Origin: Bog-950 sp046329515
GTDB taxonomy: Bacteria > Bacteroidota > Bacteroidia > Chitinophagales > LD1
Length of the DNA stretch: 64,000 nt
Assembly (NCBI GenBank): GCA_046329515.1
Contig: JAXLUM010000004.1
Location: 310,001-374,000 of the forward strand
Reading direction: 5' to 3'
Shown here: positions 35,502-44,592 of the stretch, one piece after another
How the letters are laid out: each line of letters opens with the position of its first letter
Position numbering within the stretch: the stretch's first letter is position 1
Translations under genes and position numbers: made by a program
Notes under the pieces: model-generated
What the model was told of the DNA's origin: nothing
Databases searched by the model: none
Seen by the model: the letters and a program-made list of their open reading frames with translations, nothing else

Positions 35502-37043
35502 CTATTCCCATTCTATAGTAGCCGGTGGTTTTGAGCTTATATCATACACCACGCGGTTAACCCCTTTAACATGGTTTATTATTTCGCTGCTGGTTTTTGC
35601 TAAAAAGTCATAAGGCAAATGGCTCCAGTCTGCTGTCATACCGTCCGTGGAGTTTACAGCGCGCAGGGCCACAACGTTTTCGTAGGTGCGTTCATCGCCC
35701 ATAACACCAACGCTGCGTATTGGGGTAAGTATAGCGCCTGCCTGCCATACCTGGTTATATAAACCAAACTTCTTCAGGTTCTCTATGTAAATGAAATCGG
35801 CTTCCTGCAAGGTCTGCACTTTCTCGGCCGTTACTTCGCCTAAAATACGTACGGCTAAGCCCGGGCCCGGGAATGGATGGCGATATAGAATTTCAGGCAC
35901 AAGCCCTAATTCCTTGCCTGCGCGGCGCACCTCATCTTTAAATAGGTTGCGCAGGGGCTCAACAATTTTAAGTTTTAACCTATCAGGCAGGCCGCCTACG
36001 TTATGGTGGCTCTTAATGGTAGCCGAAGGTCCTTTTACCGATACTGACTCAATAACATCAGGATAAATAGTGCCTTGCGCCAGCCACTTTACTTCGGGGT
36101 GCTTATGTGATTCGTGCTCGAATACCTCAATAAACACGCGGCCTATAATTTTGCGTTTCTGTTCAGGGTCTTCAACGCCCTTCAATTCTTTAAGAAAATG
36201 ATTAGCGGCATTTATGCCGATTACATTAAGGCCCATTTCCTGGTATTTGTGCATTACCAGTTCGTATTCGTTTTTGCGCAGTAGCCCGTTGTCAACAAAT
36301 ACGCATAACAGGTTATCGCCAATGGCTTCTTCTAATAACAAGGCGGCTACAGTTGAATCAACACCACCGCTAAGTGCCAGTATCACCTTTTCCTCGCCAA
36401 TTTGTTTGCGAAGGTTCTTAATGGTTTCCTCTACAAAGGAACCTGCCGTCCAGCTATGGCTGCAACCGCATATATCAAACAAAAAGTTGTTCAGTATTTT
36501 ATGTCCTTCGGTGCTATGGTACACCTCCGGGTGAAACTGCAATGCATAAACCTTATTGGCAAAGTTGCCGTTCTTTGAGCGGTAGGCAGCTACAGGAATA
36601 GAATCGCTGGTGGCAATAATTTCAAACTGGGTTCCTGTTTCTTTAATGGTATCGGCATGGCTCATCCACACCTGGCAGTTATTGCTTACTCCCTTAAAAA
36701 GGGCGTCTTCCGCATCTTTAATTTGTAAGTGAGCGCGGCCATATTCACGCACATTGCTTTTTTCAACAAGGCCGCCATAGGTTTGGGCCATTAGCTGTGC
36801 ACCGTAACAAACGCCTAACACGGGGCCAAAGGCAATTAGCTTAGCTACATCTACATTAGGGGCATCCTTATCGCGCACTGATGCCGGTGAGCCCGAAAGA
36901 ATAATGCCTTTTATATCCGGTGTAAGCTCAGGTATATGGTTAAAAGGAACAATTTCGCAATAAACCTCGCTCTCGCGCACGCGGCGGGCTATTAACTGGG
37001 TGTACTGCGAACCAAAATCAATAATCAGAATCTTTTCCTTCAT
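35502..37043 (-). CDS. guaA: GMP synthase (glutamine-hydrolysing)
   Basis: Converts XMP to GMP with glutamine as the amide donor. The 513 aa show the class I glutamine amidotransferase domain with LGVCYGAQLMAQ (catalytic Cys) and QFHPEVYHS (His, Glu), then the ATP-pyrophosphatase domain with LALSGGVDSTVAALLLEEA, and the C-terminal dimerisation domain ending PPATIEWE. Start at 37043 (MKEKILIIDFGSQYTQ) is chosen because a longer frame to 37160 adds 39 residues of low-quality sequence. The periplasmic binding protein follows downstream. Confidence 0.96.
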   Translation of the reverse strand: MKEKILIIDFGSQYTQLIARRVRESEVYCEIVPFNHIPELTPDIKGIILSGSPASVRDKDAPNVDVAKLIAFGPVLGVCYGAQLMAQTYGGLVEKSNVREYGRAHLQIKDAEDALFKGVSNNCQVWMSHADTIKETGTQFEIIATSDSIPVAAYRSKNGNFANKVYALQFHPEVYHSTEGHKILNNFLFDICGCSHSWTAGSFVEETIKNLRKQIGEEKVILALSGGVDSTVAALLLEEAIGDNLLCVFVDNGLLRKNEYELVMHKYQEMGLNVIGINAANHFLKELKGVEDPEQKRKIIGRVFIEVFEHESHKHPEVKWLAQGTIYPDVIESVSVKGPSATIKSHHNVGGLPDRLKLKIVEPLRNLFKDEVRRAGKELGLVPEILYRHPFPGPGLAVRILGEVTAEKVQTLQEADFIYIENLKKFGLYNQVWQAGAILTPIRSVGVMGDERTYENVVALRAVNSTDGMTADWSHLPYDFLAKTSSEIINHVKGVNRVVYDISSKPPATIEWE

Positions 37044-37209
37044 ACCGGCAAAGATAGAAAAGGATAGCAGGCAGGGGCAAAACAGACTGGCACGATTTTG
37101 CGGGTTATGCCAAAAGTTTTGCACAATAAAAGCCTTGACCAGGCGTAAAACTGTGGGCACTGTGTTAGCCTAAAACGGCCGGCTGACCTGTGCTTAGTAT
37201 AAACTTATT

Positions 37210-37217
37210 TACATTTG
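37210..37217 (+). promoter_or_regulatory. TAnnTTTG-type -7 element before the AsmA-like gene
   Basis: TACATTTG matches the Bacteroidota -7 consensus exactly and lies 18 bases before the ATG at 37236. No convincing -33 TTG is seen at the usual spacing, so it is a candidate only. Confidence 0.35.
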
Positions 37218-37235
37218 AAAAAACAGGATTAGAAT

Positions 37236-39887
37236 ATGTTGCGGAAAGTATTGATAGGTATTGTTGTTTTTATTTTGCTTTTGGTAGTGGCCATTGTGGC
37301 TACGCCCTTCCTTTTTAAGGATAAAATAAACGCCCGCATTAAAACGGAAATAAACAAGCGCCTTAACGCTAAGGTTGATTACGGCGATTACAGCCTGAGC
37401 CTTATTAAGCACTTTCCGAATTTTACCTTAACGCTGGAAGACCTTTCTGTAACCGGCCTCGATAAGTTTAAGGGCGATTCACTGGTGTATATCAAAAATA
37501 CATCGCTAACGGTGGATATAATGAGTGTATTGAAAGGGGAGAAGTATAAACTGATAGGCCTTTATCTTACGCAACCGAAAATACATGCCATAGTTGATTA
37601 TGATGGGAAAGCGAATTGGGATATTACAAAACCCAATGGTGAATCAACTTCAGAAAGCTCACAGTTTGCTTTAGAGGTAAAAAAGGTAAAAATTGAAGAC
37701 GGCGATATTATTTATGAGGACCGCAAAGGCGGCTCCTACGCTAATGCACACGACCTTGACTTTGAAGGCAGCGGCGATGTAACGCAGGATTTGTATGACT
37801 TTGCTACCAAAACTTCTATTGCTGAATTATCCTACAAAAGCGGCTTAATAAGCTACTTAAGCAAGGCTAAATTGGATGCCGATATTAAGTTGGCTATAGA
37901 TAACAAAAACAATAAATACACTTTTAAGGATAACAGCATTAACCTTAATGAGCTGGGGCTGCAATTTGATGGATTTGTGCAAATGCTTAAGGATGACATT
38001 AACCTTGATGTAAACTTTAAAACAAAGAAAGCCGAGTTTAAGAGCATCCTTTCCTTAATACCTGGTGCTTACAAACAGGATTTTGCACAGGTTAAAACTG
38101 CAGGCACCCTTACCCTGCAGGGCTTGGTTAAGGGCACGTATAACGATAAAACCTACCCTTCTATTAATCTGGATTGGGCCATAAGTAATGGCATGTTTCA
38201 ATATCCTTCGCTGCCGGTGGCGGTTAAAAATATTGCGGTGGTTTCTAAGGTAACTAAGCCGCAAGGCAGTTTAGATTTAATGGTTATTGATATTTCAAAA
38301 CTGCATTTAGATGCAGGAACCGACCCGCTTGATGGCAGAATTAATATTCAAACGCCGATAAGCAACCCCAACGTAAATGCAGATGTTAAGGGCAAAGTTA
38401 ACCTGGCTAACGTGCCTAAGTTTTACCCTATGGAAGGCGTAAAAACAATGACCGGCCTTTTAGATTTTGATGTGAAGTTTAAAGGCAGAAAGAGTGATGT
38501 GGATGCAAAGAATTATGAAGCTATCAACGCTTCGGGCAATGTAAAAGTAACCGGGCTGGTTTATGACAGTAAGGAACTGCCTATGCCGGTGCGGGTAAAT
38601 ACCTTGCAATTAGGCCTTACCCCACAGCATGTTAACCTTGAAAATTTGGTGGCCGTAGTAGGCAAAAGCGATTTTTCAGCCAACGGAACGCTTGACAACT
38701 TTATGTCGTACATTTTCGGTAAAGGAGATTTGGTAGGTATGCTGAATCTGCGTTCAGGCACTTTTGATGCAAACCAATGGCTGCAAAAGGATAATACTAC
38801 TGCTGCTAATACGCCTGCTAAAGCAGATACGGCTAAATCGCAGTTTTTTAAGGTGCCCGCCAATATTGATTTTACAGCTAACTCTGAATTTGGCAAAATA
38901 CTTTACGATAAAATTGTGCTGCAAAATGTAAAGGGGCAGGTGGTTGTTCGTGACGAAGCCATTTACCTGAACGACCTTTTTGCCAATCTGCTGGGCGGTA
39001 ATGCTACTATCTCTGCTAAATATAATACTAAAGGCCTCAGCCATCCCGATGTTACATTTACGTACGACATCAACAATTTCGATATTCAGCAAACGTATAA
39101 TGCTGTTGAATTATCCAGCAAAATGGCACCGGTTATTAAACACCTGCAGGGTAATTTTTCATCGGATATGAAAGGTGCCGGAAGGTTGAATCCTGATATG
39201 AGTGTAGATTATCAGTCGTTAACCGGTGAGGGCAAAGTGGAAATACCGGAAGTGCGTGTAGTAGGCTTACCAGTGCTTACTAAAATTGCGGAGGTATCTA
39301 AAATACCTGCTTTATCGAACCTGCAAATTAAAGATGGTTGGACCGTGCTGAAGTTTAAAGATGGAAAGGTGAATGTGGACCCAACCGATTTGAAATTCGG
39401 CAATGGGTACAACATCAACTTTAAAGGCGCTAACGGTTTCGATCAATCTATTGATTACGATGTGCGCTTGGATGTTCCAAGTAAGGAATTGGGTCCTGCA
39501 ACTTCATTAGCGCAGAACATGCTTTCTAAGGTTCCCGGTTTTAATGGCGCAATGCCTGATATGGTTGGCTTTTTATTTAAAGTTACAGGGCAGGCCAGTA
39601 AGCCAAGCGTTAAGCTGAACAAAGTGCTGGCAGGTGGCAACTCAGTAAAAGATATGGTTACGAATACCGTTGATGACCTGAAGCAAAAGGCAGAGGAAGA
39701 GGCTAAGCAAAAGGCTGATGAGTTGAAGCAAAAAGCGCAAGAGGAATTGGAAAAACAAAAGCAGGCCGCCAAGGATGCTGCTGAAAAAGCGAAGAAGCAG
39801 GCAGAAGAAGAAGCACGCAAAAAGGCCGATGAATTAAAAAAGAAGGCTGAAGAAGAATTAAAGAATAAATTTAAGTGGCCGAAATAG
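37236..39887 (+). CDS. AsmA-like envelope protein with C-terminal coiled coil
   Basis: An 883-aa inner-membrane-anchored periplasmic protein. One N-terminal transmembrane helix (about 6-26), the AsmA N-terminal pattern (FKDKINARIKTEINKRLNA, LTLEDLSVTG), a long run of beta strands typical of the AsmA/TamB bridge fold and an AsmA_2-like C-terminal region (LNLRSGTFDANQWLQ, GKVEIPEVRVVGLPVLTKI). The last about 75 residues are a Lys/Glu/Ala-rich coiled coil. Known AsmA-like proteins help move phospholipids between membranes; that role is inferred here. Confidence 0.87.
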   Translation: MLRKVLIGIVVFILLLVVAIVATPFLFKDKINARIKTEINKRLNAKVDYGDYSLSLIKHFPNFTLTLEDLSVTGLDKFKGDSLVYIKNTSLTVDIMSVLKGEKYKLIGLYLTQPKIHAIVDYDGKANWDITKPNGESTSESSQFALEVKKVKIEDGDIIYEDRKGGSYANAHDLDFEGSGDVTQDLYDFATKTSIAELSYKSGLISYLSKAKLDADIKLAIDNKNNKYTFKDNSINLNELGLQFDGFVQMLKDDINLDVNFKTKKAEFKSILSLIPGAYKQDFAQVKTAGTLTLQGLVKGTYNDKTYPSINLDWAISNGMFQYPSLPVAVKNIAVVSKVTKPQGSLDLMVIDISKLHLDAGTDPLDGRINIQTPISNPNVNADVKGKVNLANVPKFYPMEGVKTMTGLLDFDVKFKGRKSDVDAKNYEAINASGNVKVTGLVYDSKELPMPVRVNTLQLGLTPQHVNLENLVAVVGKSDFSANGTLDNFMSYIFGKGDLVGMLNLRSGTFDANQWLQKDNTTAANTPAKADTAKSQFFKVPANIDFTANSEFGKILYDKIVLQNVKGQVVVRDEAIYLNDLFANLLGGNATISAKYNTKGLSHPDVTFTYDINNFDIQQTYNAVELSSKMAPVIKHLQGNFSSDMKGAGRLNPDMSVDYQSLTGEGKVEIPEVRVVGLPVLTKIAEVSKIPALSNLQIKDGWTVLKFKDGKVNVDPTDLKFGNGYNINFKGANGFDQSIDYDVRLDVPSKELGPATSLAQNMLSKVPGFNGAMPDMVGFLFKVTGQASKPSVKLNKVLAGGNSVKDMVTNTVDDLKQKAEEEAKQKADELKQKAQEELEKQKQAAKDAAEKAKKQAEEEARKKADELKKKAEEELKNKFKWPK

Positions 39888-39906
39888 GCTGCTTTAAGTT
39901 TACCGA

Positions 39907-40389
39907 ATGACAGAAAAGGAAATAAAATTCAGTTTACGGGTTTACGATGCGCCTGCCGAGTTGAACGCAGAGGATAAAGCCTTAATGCAACAAGCCATTG
40001 ATGCCTTGCAAAATGCGTATGCACCGTATTCCAAATTCCGTGTGGGGGCCGCTGTTTTATTGCAAAACGGCAAGGTGGTTACCGGCACTAATCAGGAGAA
40101 TGCTTCATACCCTGTTGGTATTTGTGCTGAAGGCACTGCTTTAAGCACTGCCTCTTCATTATACCCTAATGTGGCTATTAAAAAAATTGCCATTACCGTT
40201 AAAAGCGAAACACATGTGGTTGACCACCCCGTGGCACCCTGTGGTATTTGCCGCCAACGCATATTAGAATACGAAAACCGCTACAACAGCCCCATTGAAA
40301 TAATAATAATGGGCGAGCAGGGTAAGATATATAGTATTAATACGGTTAAAGATATACTGCCCCTTTATTTCTCTAAATCTGACCTATAA
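39907..40389 (+). CDS. cdd: Cytidine deaminase
   Basis: Deaminates cytidine and deoxycytidine to uridine in pyrimidine salvage. The 160-aa protein has the zinc-dependent deaminase signature: CAEGTALS (zinc Cys and catalytic Glu) and PCGICRQRILEY (two zinc Cys), plus YSKFRVGAAVLLQNG upstream. The length is that of the homotetrameric form. It begins 19 bases after the AsmA-like gene on the same strand. Confidence 0.95.
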   Translation: MTEKEIKFSLRVYDAPAELNAEDKALMQQAIDALQNAYAPYSKFRVGAAVLLQNGKVVTGTNQENASYPVGICAEGTALSTASSLYPNVAIKKIAITVKSETHVVDHPVAPCGICRQRILEYENRYNSPIEIIIMGEQGKIYSINTVKDILPLYFSKSDL

Positions 40390-40391
40390 CA

Positions 40392-40422
40392 TTTGTTGCC
40401 CGAATGGCTTTGGTGTAATTTG
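40392..40422 (+). promoter_or_regulatory. Possible promoter of the DUF1003 gene
   Basis: TTTG (40392-40395) and TAATTTG (40416-40422) lie 20 bases apart, near the Bacteroidota consensus but with one base missing in the -7 box. The ATG follows 17 bases later. Confidence 0.35.
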
Positions 40423-40439
40423 CACGCAATACACTAGCC

Positions 40440-40970
40440 ATGAAAAAGAGCAAACATCAAAAGCTTCATGATTTTATTGCCAGAAATGAAACGGATATTG
40501 AACGTATCAGTGAGTTCTTTTCTGATAATATTAATGATGACGATTTACTTACCCAGATATTAAAGGAAGGAGAGGATACAGAACTGACCTTCGGGCAACG
40601 GTTAGCCGATAAGGTAGCTTCTTTTGGCGGCAGTTGGACTTTTATAATCTTTTTTGGTTCAGTTCTGATTTTATGGATTTGTATCAATACGCTTGTGTTG
40701 ATTGCCCATCCGTTTGACCCTTACCCCTTCATTCTATTGAACCTGGTTTTAAGTTGCATAGCCGCCCTGCAGGCCCCGGTAATTATGATGAGCCAAAACA
40801 GGCAGGAACAAAAAGACCGCCAGCGTGCCGAGCATGATTACCTTATAAACCTACGTGCTGAAATGGAAATACGTAACCTGCAGGTTAACATGAAAAATCT
40901 GTTCGAAATTCAGAAGAAGCAAATGGATAAGTTAGAGGAGATAAGGCAGACAATGGCTAAAAAGCCGTAG
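40440..40970 (+). CDS. DUF1003 domain-containing membrane protein
   Basis: A 176-aa protein: cytoplasmic N-terminal part, two transmembrane helices (about 64-85 and 98-116) and a charged C-terminal coiled coil. The DUF1003 signature LADKVASFGGSWTFIIFFG, PFDPYPFILLNLVLSCIAALQAPVIMMSQNRQ is clear. Function unknown. The stop codon sits inside the terminator hairpin. Confidence 0.85.
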   Translation: MKKSKHQKLHDFIARNETDIERISEFFSDNINDDDLLTQILKEGEDTELTFGQRLADKVASFGGSWTFIIFFGSVLILWICINTLVLIAHPFDPYPFILLNLVLSCIAALQAPVIMMSQNRQEQKDRQRAEHDYLINLRAEMEIRNLQVNMKNLFEIQKKQMDKLEEIRQTMAKKP

Positions 40971-40980
40971 TTCGGCTTTT
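40959..40980 (+). terminator. Terminator hairpin overlapping the DUF1003 stop codon
   Basis: AAAAGCCG and CGGCTTTT form an 8-bp stem around a five-base loop; the TAG stop (40968-40970) is in the loop. The T-run is short (four), so strength is moderate. Confidence 0.55.
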
Positions 40981-41082
40981 ATGATTAGCATTTTATTTAT
41001 ACGAGCGTTTTATTGTTTTTTCAGCCGTACACACCTACATTTAGCGCTTCAATTCCTTCACATTAAATCACTGTAAAAAAGC

Positions 41083-43182
41083 ATGAGAAAACTTCAACTC
41101 CTTGCTGCCTTACTTTTGTTGGCAGTATTTTCAAATGCGCAGGCCCCACAGCTAATGAATTACCAGGCTGTTGCCCGCGACGCCGGAGGAACGGTTATAG
41201 CTAACCAGTCTATAAGCCTCCGTTTCAGTATTCTAAACAACAGCCCTACGGGTACTGCGGTATACGTAGAAACACAAACTACATCAACCAACTCACTGGG
41301 TCTTTTCTCAGTTCAAGTTGGCGGCGGTACCGTGGTAAGTGGTAACTTTTCTACCATTCCATGGGGCAGCGGTCAAAAATACATGAAAGTAGAAGCTGAC
41401 TTCAGCGGTGGTACCAACTACACTACTTTCGGCAACTCACAATTAGTAAGTGTTCCTTACGCCCTTTACGCGCTTAACGGCGGCGGCGGCGGTGTAACCG
41501 GCCCAACCGGCCCTCAAGGTGCACAAGGCGTTAATGGTGCTACCGGCGCTACAGGTCCGCAAGGTCCACAAGGTAATGCAGGTGCGCAAGGCGCTCAAGG
41601 TCCAACTGGTCCTACAGGTGCAACCGGTCCTCAGGGTTCTGGTGGCGGTGCCACCGGTGCTACTGGTCCTACAGGCCCAACAGGTGCTAACGGCAGCGGC
41701 GGCGGTCCAACTGGCGCTACTGGCCCAACAGGTCCTCAGGGTAGTGCAGGTACGCAAGGTCCGGCTGGTCCTACAGGTCCTCAGGGTTCTGCAGGCGCAC
41801 AAGGCGCTCAGGGTGTAACCGGTCCTACAGGTCCTCAGGGTGTTCAAGGTAACGCAGGTGCTCAAGGTGCCCAGGGTATACAAGGCCCTACCGGCCCTAC
41901 AGGTGCAACAGGCGTTGGTGTAACCGGCCCAACTGGTGCAGGTACAGCAGGTGCAACCGGTCCTACAGGTCCAACTGGTCCTGCAGGTTCAGGTACTATC
42001 AGCGGCACATTAAACTATGTAGCTAAGTTTACCCCTAACGGCACAACCGTAGGTAACTCTCTTATTCAGGATAACGGCACCAACATTGGTGTTAACGTTG
42101 CTCCTAACGCTACTGACCGTGTATTACTTACACAAGGCACCATGACCGGTGGTCTTCGTATTAACAAAACCACTTCTACAGCTTTAAACTACAGTGCTCG
42201 TTTTAACCAAACTGCCGGCACTCAATCACAGGATGTTTATACCAACTTAAGCGGTAGCGCATCTTCTGGCGGTTTTTCAGCAACTAACCCCGCTTTATTA
42301 TCAATTGTAAACAGCGGTAATGCTGTTGCCGTTGCCGGTTTAGCTCCTGCTTTAACTGACTCAGTTGTAGCTGTTCAGGGCCAGGCTGCTGTATGGCATG
42401 GTGGTTTATTCAGCTCACTTGATACCTTCCAGTTTGGTGCTGTGGGTGTGTTTGGTATTTCGCAATCAAAAGTTCCTTATACACCGGGTGTATTAGGTTA
42501 CGGTAGCGAATACTCAGCAACACTTGATACTGCCCTTTGCGGTGTTTACGGTACGTATAACACTTCCAACTATGGTGTTGGTGTTATGGGTGTTGGTTAC
42601 AATGGTGTTGAGTCTGCAGGTTCTGCTGATATAGGCGTTTATGGCAGCGCCGGCGATTACGCTTTTTATGGTGTAGGCGACTATGCTGTAACAGGTACTA
42701 AGAGTGCGGTTGTTCCAACTTCACAGGGCCAGCAAAAACTTTACTGTATGGAAAGCCCTGAAATCTGGTTTGAAGATTTCGGCCATGCCACTTTAAAGAA
42801 TGGTAAAGCAACCATCAACCTGGACCAATTGTACTTAGAAACTGTAGTAATTGATAACAGCCACCCAATGATTGTTACGGTTACTCCTGAAGGCAACTGT
42901 AAAGGTTTATATGTTGTTCCGGGTACTACTTCATTTGAAGTTAGAGAACTGGGCAACGGCCATGCAAACCTTAACTTTAGCTACCGTATTACCTGTAAGC
43001 GCTTAAACTACCAGGACCACCGTTTTGGTGCTGACGTTGCTGGTGCTGCAGTTGACACAAGAAGTTCTTCTCACTATGTAGAACCTACTCCTATCAGCCA
43101 CGCGGAAGCATTGGCTAAGAGCAAGGCAAACAAAATGAACGCTAAATCAAGCGCTAAAATAAACAGACTGATGCGCCCATAA
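41083..43182 (+). CDS. Collagen-like repeat secreted protein
   Basis: A 699-aa exported protein: signal peptide (about 19 residues, SNAQ), a conserved N-terminal beta domain (MNYQAVARDAGGTV to VPYALYALN, about 20-130), about 170 residues of Gly-X-Y collagen repeat (131-304; GPTGPQG, GAQGPTG), a fibre-like linker (FTPNGTTVGNSLIQDNGTNI), beta-repeat domains, and a conserved C-terminal beta domain (FGHATLKNGKATINLDQLYL). No T9SS domain is seen. Similar proteins in Bacteroidota are surface fibres; that is inferred. Confidence 0.85.
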   Translation: MRKLQLLAALLLLAVFSNAQAPQLMNYQAVARDAGGTVIANQSISLRFSILNNSPTGTAVYVETQTTSTNSLGLFSVQVGGGTVVSGNFSTIPWGSGQKYMKVEADFSGGTNYTTFGNSQLVSVPYALYALNGGGGGVTGPTGPQGAQGVNGATGATGPQGPQGNAGAQGAQGPTGPTGATGPQGSGGGATGATGPTGPTGANGSGGGPTGATGPTGPQGSAGTQGPAGPTGPQGSAGAQGAQGVTGPTGPQGVQGNAGAQGAQGIQGPTGPTGATGVGVTGPTGAGTAGATGPTGPTGPAGSGTISGTLNYVAKFTPNGTTVGNSLIQDNGTNIGVNVAPNATDRVLLTQGTMTGGLRINKTTSTALNYSARFNQTAGTQSQDVYTNLSGSASSGGFSATNPALLSIVNSGNAVAVAGLAPALTDSVVAVQGQAAVWHGGLFSSLDTFQFGAVGVFGISQSKVPYTPGVLGYGSEYSATLDTALCGVYGTYNTSNYGVGVMGVGYNGVESAGSADIGVYGSAGDYAFYGVGDYAVTGTKSAVVPTSQGQQKLYCMESPEIWFEDFGHATLKNGKATINLDQLYLETVVIDNSHPMIVTVTPEGNCKGLYVVPGTTSFEVRELGNGHANLNFSYRITCKRLNYQDHRFGADVAGAAVDTRSSSHYVEPTPISHAEALAKSKANKMNAKSSAKINRLMRP

Positions 43183-43204
43183 TTTCCGGCGAGTTAGATT
43201 GAAT

Positions 43205-43237
43205 AAAAAAGGGATGGTGAAAACCATCCCTTTTTTT
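43205..43237. terminator. Bidirectional terminator between the collagen-like gene and menA
   Basis: A 14-bp stem with a GAAA loop (43205-43218 with 43223-43236), A-rich on the left and a seven-T run on the right. It separates the convergent genes. Confidence 0.9.
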
Positions 43238-43257
43238 ATGTCCTTGTCTTAGGTTTA

Positions 43258-44178
43258 CTAAGCGTACTTACCCACTACTAAACCAACCGCAAACAGTATA
43301 GAGAATATAAAAGTGCTTAAGGCCAGTTCCTTCAATAGAGGGTCAAAATCCTTTAACTCCTGAATGGCTTTTACCTTCATTAAATGCTTACGGAACAGCA
43401 CCAGCGTAATAATAAACAGAAACTGCACGCTGCTTACCGCATTAATAAACACAAACAGAAAGCTGCTTACAAAGCCCGATACAATAAGTATGTATTGGTA
43501 AACTTTGGCACGTTGCAGACCTAACTTAACTACCAAAGTGTTTTTACCTGCCTTGGCATCGCTTTCCATATCGCGCATGTTATTAAGGTTAAGTACACCG
43601 CTTGCAAAAGCCCCAATAGTAAATGCAGGTAACAATACAGTGGCATCAAACTTATGCGCCATTAAATAATAGCTGCCGCATACGCCCACAAAACCAAAAA
43701 ACAGCAATACAAAAACATCGCCTAACCCCTGGTAACCATAGGCGCTTTTACCTACGGTATATTTAATGGCTGCTGCTATGGCGGCTAAACCAAGTACAAA
43801 GAAGAAAGCTGAATAACCTAAATGCACATTACCGAAAGCAGAATAAATAAGCGCACTGCCAGCAATTAAGCAGAGTAATACACAAACAATAATGCCTGCT
43901 TTAATTTCCTGAAAGCTTAACAGGCCTGCCTGCACGGCGCGTTTAGGGCCAATGCGGTCTTCGTTGTCTGTTCCTTTCTCGCTATCGCCGTAGTCATTAG
44001 CCAGGTTGCTAAGTATTTGCAATAACAGGGTGGTAAGCAAGCACAATCCAAAAGCGGCCCAATTAAACTCACTACGGTTTTGGGTATAGGCAATAGCGCT
44101 ACCGGTAATAATGGATGAAAAGGCTAAGGGCAGGGTCCTTAATCTGAATGCGTACAGCCACGCTTTGGTTTTACTCAC
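43258..44178 (-). CDS. menA: 1,4-dihydroxy-2-naphthoate polyprenyltransferase
   Basis: Attaches the isoprenoid tail to DHNA, the last but one step of menaquinone synthesis, in the inner membrane. The 306-aa UbiA-family protein has about eight to nine helices and the two Asp-rich motifs, NLANDYGDSEKGTDNEDR and NNMRDMESDAKAGKNT. Its ATG overlaps the stop of the upstream small gene by four bases. Last gene of the men operon. Confidence 0.93.
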   Translation of the reverse strand: MSKTKAWLYAFRLRTLPLAFSSIITGSAIAYTQNRSEFNWAAFGLCLLTTLLLQILSNLANDYGDSEKGTDNEDRIGPKRAVQAGLLSFQEIKAGIIVCVLLCLIAGSALIYSAFGNVHLGYSAFFFVLGLAAIAAAIKYTVGKSAYGYQGLGDVFVLLFFGFVGVCGSYYLMAHKFDATVLLPAFTIGAFASGVLNLNNMRDMESDAKAGKNTLVVKLGLQRAKVYQYILIVSGFVSSFLFVFINAVSSVQFLFIITLVLFRKHLMKVKAIQELKDFDPLLKELALSTFIFSILFAVGLVVGKYA

Positions 44179-44558
44179 TCGCTTTTATTTACTTCCTGGC
44201 TGTAAAAGTGCCCGGTCTCATATAAATATCCAAGTATAAGGTCTACCACCCGCTTAATTTTATGGCGTGGAAGCACTACCTCAAAACTGTTTTGCAGCCG
44301 CTCTACCACATGCGCTACCAGGTCTTCTTCGCGTATTAGCTGGCCTGCACTCTCATCCCATTTTTCAATAAAGGCATTTAAAATAGTGTAGGCATCGTCC
44401 TCACTAATATGGAAGTCCAGGTATTTATACACGTATTTTACGGTGTCATAATACTCGGGCTTACCGGTTTTAGGCGGGTTCCAATTATCAAGCGGACTGC
44501 TCATTAAGGCCGAAAATAGCATTTTACCCGCTGTTAGGTAAGGCGATAATTGCATCAA
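44175..44558 (-). CDS. Hypothetical protein in the menaquinone operon
   Basis: A 127-aa soluble protein I do not recognise. It is helical by composition, with DNWNPPKTGKPEYYDTVKY and a C-terminal HKIKRVVDLILGYLYETG helix. No signal peptide, Cys motif or cofactor motif is seen. Its stop overlaps the menA start (ATGA) and it lies 34 bases after the glycosylase gene, so it is co-expressed with menaquinone synthesis; a functional tie to that pathway is not proven. Confidence 0.72.
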   Translation of the reverse strand: MMQLSPYLTAGKMLFSALMSSPLDNWNPPKTGKPEYYDTVKYVYKYLDFHISEDDAYTILNAFIEKWDESAGQLIREEDLVAHVVERLQNSFEVVLPRHKIKRVVDLILGYLYETGHFYSQEVNKSE

Positions 44559-44592
44559 TCCACAGCCTGTATTGTCTACTGCACAGGGGTAT

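Noticed and set aside
37044..37160. Extended N-terminus for guaA
   Set aside because: GMP synthases begin at KEKILIIDFG; the upstream 39 codons show no conserved sequence.
41443..41883. Long minus-strand open frame with Cys/Thr-rich repeats
   Set aside because: It is the antisense shadow of the collagen repeat, produced by the low-complexity codons, with no start or context support.
41477..41995. Tandem direct repeats resembling a CRISPR array
   Set aside because: The repeats are nine-base multiples inside one long open frame that encodes Gly-X-Y collagen triplets; there are no fixed-length spacers.
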